The notes: generated by a model from the sequence alone, not told the origin. DNA of 5,368 nt from Candidatus Saccharibacteria bacterium UBA3225 (GCA_002363515.1 DEVX01000009.1:1-5368), one strand, 5' to 3'. Numbered from the stretch's first letter, positions 1 to 5,159 are shown. Program-made: numbers and translations.

Positions 1-416
1 GTAACCACATCGTGATAAGCCACACCATTATTGTCTATTCTATACCTCAGAGAAGTACGATTCTTTTCTATTAAATTGCGCACAGCCACAACCTTAGTTA
101 CATTACCCGGGTCAAGATCTACGAGATAGCGTTTTAGGGGCTGACTAGGCAACACGGCCACCCAGTTACCGTACTCATCAGAGCTAAGAATATTGCTACC
201 GCTCCCAGAATCTGGCGGGGCTTTACCGTGATTATTCTTCGAGTAATTTTTAACCGCCGCAATAATAATTGCTACATCCGCACGTCTCTGCGTATCGCGC
301 TGAGCAGCTTGAAGAGCGGGAAGGGCAATGAACACCATTAAAAAGACAAGGCCCGCAATAGCTAGAACTAAAACTACTTCAATGATAGTAAAACCCTTAT
401 TATGCCTATTAACCAT
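1..416 (-). CDS. type IV prepilin-like protein, 3' end cut by the window edge
   Basis: Pseudopilin or pilin subunit, expected to be cleaved by prepilin peptidase and assembled into a type IV pilus or related fibre at the cell surface. About 138 codons are visible. The class III signal is clear: a short basic leader (MVNRHNKG, residues 1-8), cleavage after Gly8, mature Phe9, Glu at mature position 5 (residue 13), then an unbroken hydrophobic helix to about residue 33. After it comes ALPALQAAQRDTQRR, a helix end I associate with Saccharibacteria pilins, then a Gly/Ser-rich stretch near residues 70-80 and a globular region. The ATG at 416 is chosen because the prepilin leader begins there. There is no Shine-Dalgarno; an extended -10 box (TGC-TATAAT) ends 6 nt before the ATG, so the mRNA is probably leaderless. 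Pilus genes may follow beyond the left edge. The family is secure; the exact subunit role is unknown. Confidence 0.9.
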   Translation of the reverse strand, partial: MVNRHNKGFTIIEVVLVLAIAGLVFLMVFIALPALQAAQRDTQRRADVAIIIAAVKNYSKNNHGKAPPDSGSGSNILSSDEYGNWVAVLPSQPLKRYLVDLDPGNVTKVVAVRNLIEKNRTSLRYRIDNNGVAYHDVV

Positions 417-422
417 AGGCAA

Positions 423-434
423 ATTATAGCATCA
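423..434 (-). promoter_or_regulatory. extended -10 promoter of the prepilin gene, leaderless
   Basis: On the minus strand TGC-TATAAT is seen, with TATAAT at 423-428. Six bases separate it from the ATG at 416, so transcription should start at or next to the A of the start codon. No good -35 box lies 16-18 bp upstream; the TGn extension probably compensates. A second TATAAT (464-469, minus) further upstream could give a leadered transcript, but it also lacks a -35. Confidence 0.6.
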
Positions 435-446
435 TAAATGCATCAT
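429..446 (-). repeat. paired 7-bp direct repeat in the prepilin promoter
   Basis: GCATCAT occurs at 429-435 and 440-446 on the plus strand (ATGATGC twice on the minus strand), 11 bp apart start to start, about one helical turn. The pair lies immediately upstream of the prepilin -10 box. It could be a binding site for a dimeric regulator; chance cannot be excluded for so short a repeat. Confidence 0.3.
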
Positions 447-482
447 GCCGCCGCGGGGTCTAGATTATAAAGAAGCAAAAAA

Positions 483-732
483 TTATTTAATTATAATGCC
501 ATCGCCATCATATAGGATATATGATTTGCCGTCCCACGTACTAGGCCAAGCCTTATATTCGTCGCTTTTCTGATTCATATGCGGTATTATTGCTCCATCA
601 ACAATACCGAGTCCTTCGTAGTTTCGCTTATCTGCAAGAGGAATAGGATTCTACCGTTTTATTAAAAAGGGCTAAAACTTTGTTTTTGAAGTCTTGTTTT
701 ATTATTCCACAAGATGATAATACGATAGGCAT
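483..732 (-). pseudogene. remnant of a peptidase E-like (S51) gene with the middle deleted
   Basis: From the ATG at 732 the minus strand reads MPIVLSSCGIIKQDFKNKVL, the usual opening of S51 / dipeptidase E-like proteins (first beta strand with an SS-GI turn), and stops at 628-630 after 34 codons. A second frame from about 647 to the stop at 483-485 reads YEGLGIVDGAIIPHM near its start and ends SYILYDGDGIIIK, which resembles the C-terminal third of the same family: GLG-hydrophobic-DG-x-hydrophobic-PH, then the last strands. The join falls near 640-655. Roughly 100-130 residues are missing, including the GGN motif and the GxSAG nucleophile, so the product cannot be an active peptidase. A TATAAT still sits 6 nt before the ATG, so a short transcript may persist. 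It is a diverged paralogue of the intact gene at 1988, not a copy of it. Family assignment is from recognised motifs, without a search. Confidence 0.75.
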
Positions 733-738
733 GTTAAT

Positions 739-744
739 ATTATA
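739..744 (-). promoter_or_regulatory. -10 box of the broken peptidase gene
   Basis: TATAAT on the minus strand, ending 6 nt before the ATG at 732, the same geometry as the prepilin and intact peptidase genes. No TGn extension and no convincing -35 box are visible. Confidence 0.45.
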
Positions 745-989
745 AAACTTTTTAAACGTTTAACGAGCGGCACAACCAAATTGTGGGGGATTAAATAAGC
801 GAAATTATAGAGGTAGATTATAGTTTTTGGTGTGTTTTTTGTCGCAAAAACGGCATAAAAATAGCCCTCTGTTATTTCGAGGAATTTAACAGATGTTTAC
901 GGATTACGAAATAGTTGAAAAATATTTTATAACCCGAAAAGGTAGGGCTTAGTTTGCAGAGTTAGAACCATAGCGTAAACCTAAGCGCA
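745..989. other. AT-rich intergenic stretch without a convincing gene
   Basis: No long frame is open on either strand. It contains short inverted repeats (CACAA/TTGTG near 771-785; GTTTTT/AAAAAC near 833-850) and a weak minus-strand hairpin (866-869 with 879-882) followed by a T-rich run that could be a feeble terminator. A 19-codon frame at 893-952 is described separately. The sequence looks like decayed DNA between the dead peptidase gene and the next promoter. Confidence 0.5.
893..952 (+). other. 19-codon open frame with a possible ribosome site, doubtful gene
   Basis: ATG at 893 opens a frame reading MFTDYEIVEKYFITRKGRA, stopping at TAG (950-952). GAGG at 879-882 lies about 10 nt upstream. 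Past the TAG the frame runs FAELEP to another TAG. The composition looks protein-like (charged, amphipathic), so it may be the last visible piece of a decayed gene, but length and context are too weak to call a gene. Confidence 0.15.
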
Positions 990-1018
990 TTGACAAAATA
1001 AAACTAATATGATATAAT
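990..1018 (+). promoter_or_regulatory. consensus sigma-70 promoter
   Basis: TTGACA (990-995), exactly 17 bp, then TATAAT (1013-1018) preceded by TGA, giving a TGn extended -10 as well. Every hexamer base matches the bacterial consensus. Transcription should start near 1025, about 34 nt before the chosen ATG at 1059. This is by far the strongest promoter in the window. Confidence 0.9.
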
Positions 1019-1058
1019 TGACCAAATGTACCTTACAATCTGTAGTGAGAGGAGTGCT

Positions 1059-1748
1059 ATGGGAAAAAGAAAAAACACGAAGACATATTTCGTTTTTACA
1101 ACCATTGAAGGAAGAGTCGGCCTCGCAGCTAGACTGGAGAAACCCTCAAACCAGGAAGTCAAAGAAGCCGACAGCAAAGAGCTGATTACAAACGGCTTCC
1201 GCCGAAGAGGCTGCGTCTTTACGCGCCTTGGCGATCTCGACATCGACCAGGCCCGTAAGGTGAAAGAGGAAGGCAAGCTCCGGATGATAGGGCGGTACCA
1301 TGTTTCCTATTTTCTACAAATTTTGCCCGAACTAGAAAGCGAGGCTGCATTAGTAGCAAGAAATCTCCGTGATAGCCTCGAGAGAAGCAAGCAATGTCGC
1401 GCGGCCGACGAGGCAAGAAGATCTGCGCTCGAGGCGAGCAGGAATGCGATGGAGATGAAACATCCCAACTACCGCAAGTTTCAGGACGCTTTTTACGGGG
1501 GAGATCTCCAGAAGTATGGTTTCGTTAAGCGTGAGGCGTGGGGGTCTACCATATATGAAAGGAATGGCGTTATCGTAGAGTTTGATGGTGGCGAGGTCTG
1601 TGACGTCTTAGTAGACGGTAAGAGCGTAGAAGAAATAGGCTCTCTTAACATTCCCGAGGCGAAGGGCATAGACGACAGCCTCTACTATCGCCTTGACAAA
1701 GACAACTTCTCATTCTGGGAACTTGTCCTGGAAAGAGCAGGAATATAA
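1059..1748 (+). CDS. orphan GC-rich 229-aa protein of unknown function
   Basis: I do not recognise this protein. It is soluble, with no signal peptide or membrane helix, charged, and basic at its N-terminus (MGKRKNTK). Residues 90-135 are rich in Glu, Arg, Ala and Leu and probably form a long helix or coiled coil. The C-terminal part (about 136-229) looks like a compact alpha/beta domain with a beta pair near 165-188 (YERNGVIVEFDGGEVCDVLV). An upstream in-frame ATG at 1026 is rejected because the promoter places transcription start at about 1025, whereas the ATG at 1059 has GAGGAG just before it (spacing about 4 nt). The gene stands alone between a perfect promoter and a strong terminator. 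Its base composition differs from its neighbours (38 of 60 bases G/C in 1201-1260), which suggests foreign origin or strong selection. The gene is secure; the function is unknown. Confidence 0.85.
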   Translation: MGKRKNTKTYFVFTTIEGRVGLAARLEKPSNQEVKEADSKELITNGFRRRGCVFTRLGDLDIDQARKVKEEGKLRMIGRYHVSYFLQILPELESEAALVARNLRDSLERSKQCRAADEARRSALEASRNAMEMKHPNYRKFQDAFYGGDLQKYGFVKREAWGSTIYERNGVIVEFDGGEVCDVLVDGKSVEEIGSLNIPEAKGIDDSLYYRLDKDNFSFWELVLERAGI

Positions 1749-1768
1749 GCAAAGCACTACCGATTATT

Positions 1769-1820
1769 ACCCCCGACTTCCCACACAGCTAGTGTGGGCG
1801 GAGTCGGGGGTTTACTTTTT
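1769..1820 (+). terminator. strong intrinsic terminator after the 229-aa gene
   Basis: CCCCCGACT (1770-1778) pairs with AGTCGGGGG (1802-1810). Inside, CCCACAC (1780-1786) pairs with GTGTGGG (1792-1798) around a 5-nt loop, with a small asymmetric internal loop between the two stems. TTTACTTTTT follows on the plus strand. The stop codon of the gene ends 21 bp before the stem. Confidence 0.92.
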
Positions 1821-1972
1821 GAAAAAATAAACCAGATTGTTTAGGGTGGTTGATAGGCAATCTTATAGAGGCGAAAATGCCGAGTTTGATATAGTTTTGG
1901 CGAGGCTCAATTAGCCAAGTTTTTGCCAGCGTGTAGAGAAGATCTGCAGGGAGAACTACAGAATTGCGAATA

Positions 1973-1981
1973 TGATACAAT
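1973..1981 (+). promoter_or_regulatory. extended -10 promoter of the peptidase gene, leaderless
   Basis: TGA-TACAAT with TACAAT at 1976-1981, ending 6 nt before the ATG at 1988. No -35 box is visible at 16-18 bp and no Shine-Dalgarno is near the ATG, so the transcript probably begins at the start codon. Confidence 0.6.
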
Positions 1982-1987
1982 GCGTAT

Positions 1988-2653
1988 ATGAAAATTATTT
2001 TAGGGTCCTGGGGTTTATCTACTGAACCGATTATTAAGACCTGCGAGGATTTAGTGGGGAAAGATCGTAAGGACATCAATATTGCCATTATTAATGAGGC
2101 AATCAAAGGCGAATCCGGCGACCATCGCTGGTTCGTAGAGGAATTGCAGCACTTGTCTGGAATTATTGGCGGTAGCATGGAATTTATCGACATTCAAGCT
2201 CACCCATTAAACTATATAGAGCAGCGTATTGCGGCGGCTGATTTAGTGTATTGTTTCGGAGGAAATACAGACTACTTAGCCAACATATTCATTAAGACCG
2301 GCTTCGGTAGAATATTACCTAAAATCTTAGCAGAAAAGGTTTGGGTTGGAAGTTCTGCCGGATCTTGTGTCTTGTGCCATAAAGAACCAGAAGAAATACA
2401 AAAAGCTATTTATAAAGAAAAGCGTGAAACTGAACATTTTATGGACATTATACCTATCATTTTCTTGCCACATCTGCATGGTTTCTATAAATTCGATAAA
2501 GAAGAGGTAGGAGACGCGTCCAAGCTAACTGACTTACCAGTTTATGCTTTATCAGATGAAGCAGCAATAATCGTAAACGATGACAACCCGCTAAAAATTA
2601 TTGGCAAAGACTACCTAATCGCCGAAAATGGTACGATAAAAACGCAAGGTTAG
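1988..2653 (+). CDS. peptidase E-like serine hydrolase, family S51
   Basis: Member of the class I glutamine amidotransferase-like / S51 family, whose characterised members include aspartyl dipeptidase PepE, a cytoplasmic serine peptidase that cleaves Asp-X dipeptides. The 221 aa match the usual family length. The N-terminus MKIILGSWGL is the first strand and turn; GGNTDYL at 91-97 is the conserved GGN motif; GSSAGS at 121-126 is the nucleophile elbow with Ser123 as likely catalytic Ser; PHLHG at 161-165 supplies the likely catalytic His; LSDEAAIIV at 188-196 is the typical late strand. All key motifs look intact. The ATG at 1988 is the first residue of the first strand, preceded by a -10 box at 6 nt. 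The gene is monocistronic and convergent with the 142-aa gene. Substrate specificity is unproven: related S51-like proteins include cyanophycinase and uncharacterised types. A dead relative lies at 483-732. Confidence 0.88.
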   Translation: MKIILGSWGLSTEPIIKTCEDLVGKDRKDINIAIINEAIKGESGDHRWFVEELQHLSGIIGGSMEFIDIQAHPLNYIEQRIAAADLVYCFGGNTDYLANIFIKTGFGRILPKILAEKVWVGSSAGSCVLCHKEPEEIQKAIYKEKRETEHFMDIIPIIFLPHLHGFYKFDKEEVGDASKLTDLPVYALSDEAAIIVNDDNPLKIIGKDYLIAENGTIKTQG

Positions 2654-2680
2654 GGATTTAACAGACATAGTTTAGACCAA

Positions 2681-2687
2681 AAGGAGG
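2681..2687 (+). promoter_or_regulatory. orphan Shine-Dalgarno without a start codon
   Basis: AAGGAGG is a strong ribosome site, but 7 nt downstream the codon is ATC, with no ATG, GTG or TTG at usable spacing. From ATC (2695) the frame stays open for 24 codons to TGA, running through the GC hairpin of the opposite gene. It may be the ghost of a gene start, or chance. Confidence 0.25.
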
Positions 2688-2702
2688 CTAGTATATCGTA
2701 AC

Positions 2703-2722
2703 TGCGATAATATCTAATCGCA
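2703..2722. repeat. short inverted repeat downstream of the peptidase gene
   Basis: TGCGAT (2703-2708) and ATCGCA (2717-2722) pair perfectly around 8 nt. No T run follows on either strand, so it is not a standard terminator; it could protect the 3' end of the peptidase mRNA. Confidence 0.3.
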
Positions 2723-2755
2723 AACATAAAAATACCCCGGACTATTCGCCCGGGG
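2720..2755 (-). terminator. intrinsic terminator of the 142-aa gene
   Basis: CCCCGG (2735-2740) pairs with CCGGGG (2750-2755) around a 9-nt loop. On the minus strand TATTTTTATG follows. The minus-strand gene stops at 2785-2787, about 30 bp before the stem. No T run follows on the plus strand, so it serves mainly the minus gene. Confidence 0.8.
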
Positions 2756-2784
2756 AATATGATGCGTGATCACGACTCGTGGCT

Positions 2785-3213
2785 TCAGTCGTCAAACCAA
2801 CGGGCCGCAAAACATCTGAAGCATTCCGCTTCTTCTTCCGCCTTCTTTTGAGCATTCCGTACAATTCCTTCATATGTAGCAATTGTAATCTTCGGCCCAG
2901 CGAAGACTTTACCATTGCACTTGATGCAATCTACGAAGCGCCAATCAGCACCCTTAAGCGGAAAGTGCTCATGCGCACATTTGTAAGTGACGACATCCCA
3001 CTTTCGTCCATCTTCATCCTCGAAATGTGCGGTAAAACGATCGCGTTTCCTTATCGCAGCGCTCTCTTCACTCTTGAAAGTGCCGAAACTGGTCCATGTC
3101 TGGTAGGTCTCTTCTGGGACCAGGGCATAATCGTGCCGTTCCAGACCCTCAGCTATCTCCGTTAAGGCAAAACCAATCGTTCCGTAACATAGCTTGTATT
3201 CGCCTTCACCCAC
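2785..3213 (-). CDS. orphan 142-aa protein with Cys pairs, unknown function
   Basis: I do not recognise this protein. It begins at GTG (3213) behind AGGAGGTGAT, near-perfect anti-SD complementarity at 7-8 nt spacing, which decides the start. It is soluble, acidic and rich in aromatic residues. C96-I-K-C99 plus C79 and nearby H81/H83 could form a zinc site; a second pair, C131-F-R-C134, lies in the tail after a Lys/Glu-rich helix (about 120-130). It ends in RWFDD. Promoter (-35 at 3288-3293, -10 at 3265-3270), leader and terminator make it a stand-alone unit, as with the 229-aa gene. An overlapping plus-strand frame (2779-3165) lacks a ribosome site and natural composition and is taken as a shadow. 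I believe the gene is real; its role is open, with a small Zn-binding or regulatory protein as the weak favourite. Confidence 0.75.
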   Translation of the reverse strand: MGEGEYKLCYGTIGFALTEIAEGLERHDYALVPEETYQTWTSFGTFKSEESAAIRKRDRFTAHFEDEDGRKWDVVTYKCAHEHFPLKGADWRFVDCIKCNGKVFAGPKITIATYEGIVRNAQKKAEEEAECFRCFAARWFDD

Positions 3214-3219
3214 TTAAAT

Positions 3220-3230
3220 CACCTCCTATC
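3220..3230 (-). promoter_or_regulatory. strong Shine-Dalgarno deciding a GTG start
   Basis: On the minus strand AGGAGGTGAT precedes the GTG at 3213 by a few bases. The match to the 3' end of 16S rRNA is nearly complete and supports GTG over any internal start. Confidence 0.8.
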
Positions 3231-3264
3231 CAATGGGTGGCCGTGCCTATGTAAGATAGTAGTT

Positions 3265-3293
3265 ATTATACCGCAACAGAGGTGACTAAGCAA
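3265..3293 (-). promoter_or_regulatory. promoter of the 142-aa gene
   Basis: Minus strand: TTGCTT (3288-3293), 17-bp spacer, TATAAT (3265-3270). Start expected near 3258, giving a leader of about 45 nt that carries the Shine-Dalgarno. The -10 is perfect; the -35 keeps only TTG. Confidence 0.65.
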
Positions 3294-3391
3294 CCATAAC
3301 ATGTTGTCGCAATTGAAAAAATACATAAGTATGATAAAACATATATTGCTATTTAGCTCCATCAATCCCAAGGGCTAAGTGGTACATTATC

Positions 3392-3400
3392 GGAGGTGAT
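3392..3400 (+). promoter_or_regulatory. orphan Shine-Dalgarno followed by ATA
   Basis: GGAGGTGAT is as strong as any site in the window, but the codon at normal spacing (3404-3406) is ATA. The frame from there is open for 47 codons to TGA at 3545-3547, runs through the left direct repeat (reading FSKFKVADCLRIY) and enters the antisense side of the next gene. It may be a start lost by ATG-to-ATA change, or an unrelated remnant. Confidence 0.3.
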
Positions 3401-3425
3401 TATATAGACAATAGGGATTACTACT

Positions 3426-3466
3426 ACTTTTCCAAGTTCAAAGTTGCAGATTGCCTACGTATCTAC
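3426..3466 (+). repeat. left copy of a 41-bp direct repeat
   Basis: 41 bp matching 5246-5286 at 38 positions in the same orientation; differences are at 3445, 3453 and 3459. It begins ACTTTTCCAAGTTCAAAGT, whose ends form a small inverted repeat (ACTTT/AAAGT). It ends 3 bp before the stop codon of the C-terminal half of the frameshifted gene. It may be the distal attachment site of a small integrated segment. Confidence 0.85.
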
Positions 3467-3469
3467 AGA

Positions 3470-3841
3470 CTAATTACTTTTTTCATTTACAGTATATGTA
3501 TCTCTTCTGATAGAAATATCAAACGTTGTTTTTTGCCCATCAGGTGACTCTAGTATAAATTCAGTTTCACCAGCTTTTTTAAATTCTGCATGAACTTTCC
3601 AATCTTCAATGCTACTTTCATATTCGATACTTAATTCACCATATTTATTATCAGTAAGATAAACTTTATAATTATCATCAAACTTATATTTTCCACCATT
3701 TAATAATATATCCGTACTATATACAGGCGGTTTTATTATGCATACAACTGTAAGTGTAATAATTATTATGCTACTTATTACTACTCCCGTAATTCTTATT
3801 TTTTTGTTATTAAATATAGCTAATGGATAAATTACAAACAA
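3470..3841 (-). CDS. C-terminal part of a frameshifted membrane protein
   Basis: This frame of 123 codons opens at a TTG without a ribosome site and overlaps the end of the upstream frame by 10 bp in another register. Residues 15-37 form a membrane helix; the rest (about 40-123) is an extracytoplasmic beta-rich domain (STDILLNGGKYKFDDNYKVY near 42-61, later ILESPDGQKTTFDISIRRD). Adding one T to the T6 run at 3840-3845 fuses it in frame behind residue 161 of the upstream piece, giving a protein of about 284 aa. I recall whole proteins of this kind in gut Firmicutes, where both parts lie in one chain; this is from memory only. As it stands it is probably the untranslated or poorly translated half of a broken gene. 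The stop is 3 bp from the left direct repeat. Confidence 0.55.
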   Translation of the reverse strand: MFVIYPLAIFNNKKIRITGVVISSIIIITLTVVCIIKPPVYSTDILLNGGKYKFDDNYKVYLTDNKYGELSIEYESSIEDWKVHAEFKKAGETEFILESPDGQKTTFDISIRRDTYTVNEKSN

Positions 3842-4323
3842 AAAATAGTTGTCAAAAGATGTCTTGGAAAAGAAAACATCGTTTTAGACAAATACCCAGC
3901 ACACTCTTCTCCTGTTAATAACAGCATAGGAATAAGAATTAATAATCCCCACCATTTATCTTTTTTCATATAATAACCAATAAATCCCATTGGAATACAG
4001 GCAATTGTCCAACCAAACCAAAATCTATAGTAAGTAATAAATAAATTACTATGGTTTATTACATCTTGAACTAAATAAACTAACGGCTGACTAATTAAAA
4101 AGAAGATAAAACATTTTAATGCTGAATCTTTTGCAGATTTACTATTCATGATAATAAATACTCCAAAAAAGATCCATACTTCAAAGGTAACAGTTAAATC
4201 ACTAAATGAAGTATCTTTTGCAATAGGTAACATTGCCATTATAGCAGTATAAATTCCTGCAATAAAAGCCATAATAATTAACTTTGGCCATGTTAAATTA
4301 ATCCCACCAAATATCTTTTTCAT
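3832..4323 (-). CDS. multi-pass membrane protein, N-terminal part of a frameshifted gene
   Basis: 163 codons from the ATG at 4323. Membrane helices lie at about 12-32, 47-60, 70-88, 97-118 and 122-138, with basic loops such as YYMKKDKWW (118-125). No catalytic motif is seen and the function is unknown. The frame ends at TAA just after a T6 run, and the other register continues with a natural membrane sequence (FVIYPLAIF), so this is very likely one gene broken by a one-base deletion, or a sequencing slip. The DNA is strikingly AT-rich; the same gene further on has 12 of 60 bases G/C in 3661-3720. With its resemblance to Firmicutes proteins, this suggests recent transfer. The ribosome site is weak (AGAAAG). 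The terminator of the zinc-ribbon gene lies upstream, so it needs its own promoter. Confidence 0.65.
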   Translation of the reverse strand: MKKIFGGINLTWPKLIIMAFIAGIYTAIMAMLPIAKDTSFSDLTVTFEVWIFFGVFIIMNSKSAKDSALKCFIFFLISQPLVYLVQDVINHSNLFITYYRFWFGWTIACIPMGFIGYYMKKDKWWGLLILIPMLLLTGEECAGYLSKTMFSFPRHLLTTIFCL

Positions 4324-4347
4324 AATATCGCAATCTTTCTAAAAAAT

Positions 4348-4353
4348 ATCATA
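4348..4353 (-). promoter_or_regulatory. possible -10 box of the frameshifted gene
   Basis: TATGAT on the minus strand, about 24 nt before the ATG at 4323, just past the T tract of the preceding terminator. No -35 box stands out, so the call is weak. Confidence 0.3.
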
Positions 4354-4355
4354 CC

Positions 4356-4403
4356 ATAAAAATGGAGCCAAAGATGCAGCTATTAAACTACACCTTTAAC
4401 TCC
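4356..4403 (-). terminator. intrinsic terminator of the zinc-ribbon gene
   Basis: On the minus strand GGAGTTAAAGGTGTAG pairs along 16 bp (with several G-U pairs) with CTGCATCTTTGGCTCC around an 8-nt loop, hairpin 4364-4403, then ATTTTTAT. The zinc-ribbon gene stops about 45 bp before it. It separates that gene from the downstream membrane protein gene. Confidence 0.82.
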
Positions 4404-4448
4404 TTAAAATCTTGTTTGTCTTTTATTTAACGTTTTCTCAATCTATAG

Positions 4449-5159
4449 CTACTTGCCAATTCTGCAATTGGTCATCTTAATATTCATATCGCTCGTTGTG
4501 TTATTAGAAACCAATCCTGTAACATTGATAGTACTACCTTCTTCCAGAGGCAAATCTGTTTGATTGTTACACTGTATACCAACAAGCATAGTGCCTAAGG
4601 TATATTCGCCGGCAACATATTCAACGGGAACCCCAGTAATAGTAATCGTCTTGCCGACATATTGTTTGTATGAATCGTCTTTAAAATCATGAATATCAAC
4701 AACCGCCTCGGCCGCAGCCGTTCCGGCATTGGGATCCAGAGGCGTATTCGCATCAGCATCTCCAGAAGTACCAGTATTGCCGCTATTAGCAGAGCGATTA
4801 TTAGACAGTTCACTACGCGGCGAAGTACTTTTATTACTACCGAGCAAAATGCCGATTATGCCGATTATAACTATGGTAACAACGACTCCAGCTCCAATTA
4901 AGAAATACTTGGACTTATTTTTGCTGTTAGAATTACTAATCGTTTGAGCCACGGCATTAGCGGTAGAGCTAGCTACGGAATTAGCACTAGCGCTCCCACT
5001 TGAATTCATAGGATTTGACGGCGTGGCATCACTCGAAACGCCATCTACGGCAGTATCTTCCTTTTTATCTGGGACAACACTCTCTGCGATCGATAGCCCA
5101 CAATTAGTGCAGAATTTCGCATCTTCGCTTAAGCCTGTTCCGCATCTTCTACAATACAT
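4449..5159 (-). CDS. zinc-ribbon, single-pass membrane protein with OB-fold-like domain
   Basis: 236 aa. An N-terminal zinc ribbon (C3-x2-C6, C17-x2-C20; CRRCGTGLSEDAKFCTNCG) should lie in the cytoplasm. A Ser/Ala/Asn-rich linker (about 30-84) leads to a membrane helix at 85-107. A second Ser/Gly/Asp/Asn linker (108-150) and a C-terminal domain (152-236) would lie outside. The domain reads YVGKTITITGVPVEY, then INVTGLV, ending MTNCRIGK, which resembles the OB-fold 'tRNA_anti-like' family of small surface or lipoprotein domains. Architecture suggests a membrane-anchored ligand-binding or signalling protein; no enzyme activity is implied. The start is ATG 5159 because AGGAGG (5169-5174) lies 9 nt upstream and the zinc ribbon begins at residue 2; an upstream TTG at 5261 falls in the tRNA terminator. 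It is a single-gene unit. Domain order is secure; function is unknown. Confidence 0.85.
   Translation of the reverse strand: MYCRRCGTGLSEDAKFCTNCGLSIAESVVPDKKEDTAVDGVSSDATPSNPMNSSGSASANSVASSTANAVAQTISNSNSKNKSKYFLIGAGVVVTIVIIGIIGILLGSNKSTSPRSELSNNRSANSGNTGTSGDADANTPLDPNAGTAAAEAVVDIHDFKDDSYKQYVGKTITITGVPVEYVAGEYTLGTMLVGIQCNNQTDLPLEEGSTINVTGLVSNNTTSDMNIKMTNCRIGK

Noticed and set aside
854..885. Weak hairpin plus T run on the minus strand
   Set aside because: Only a 4-bp stem, and no minus-strand gene upstream to terminate.
1026..1058. Longer start (ATG 1026) for the 229-aa gene
   Set aside because: The consensus promoter places transcription start at about 1025, leaving no room for a ribosome site; ATG 1059 has GAGGAG in front.
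1004..1416. Minus-strand frames over the 229-aa gene
   Set aside because: Shadows of a GC-rich coding region; no ribosome sites or recognisable protein features.
1789..2193. 134-codon minus-strand frame overlapping the peptidase gene
   Set aside because: Over half is antisense to the secure S51 gene, its end runs into the terminator hairpin, and there is no ribosome site. The part at about 1830-1987 is open on this strand and nearly so on the other and looks somewhat protein-like, but I could not tie it to any family.
2779..3165. 128-codon plus-strand frame opposite the 142-aa gene
   Set aside because: GTG start without a ribosome site and unnatural composition; the opposite strand has promoter, strong Shine-Dalgarno and terminator.
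3426..3466. 41-bp repeat as a coding repeat (FSKFKVADCLRIY)
   Set aside because: The frame is closed by a stop shortly upstream of the right copy, and all three base differences would change the amino acid, which does not fit protein conservation.
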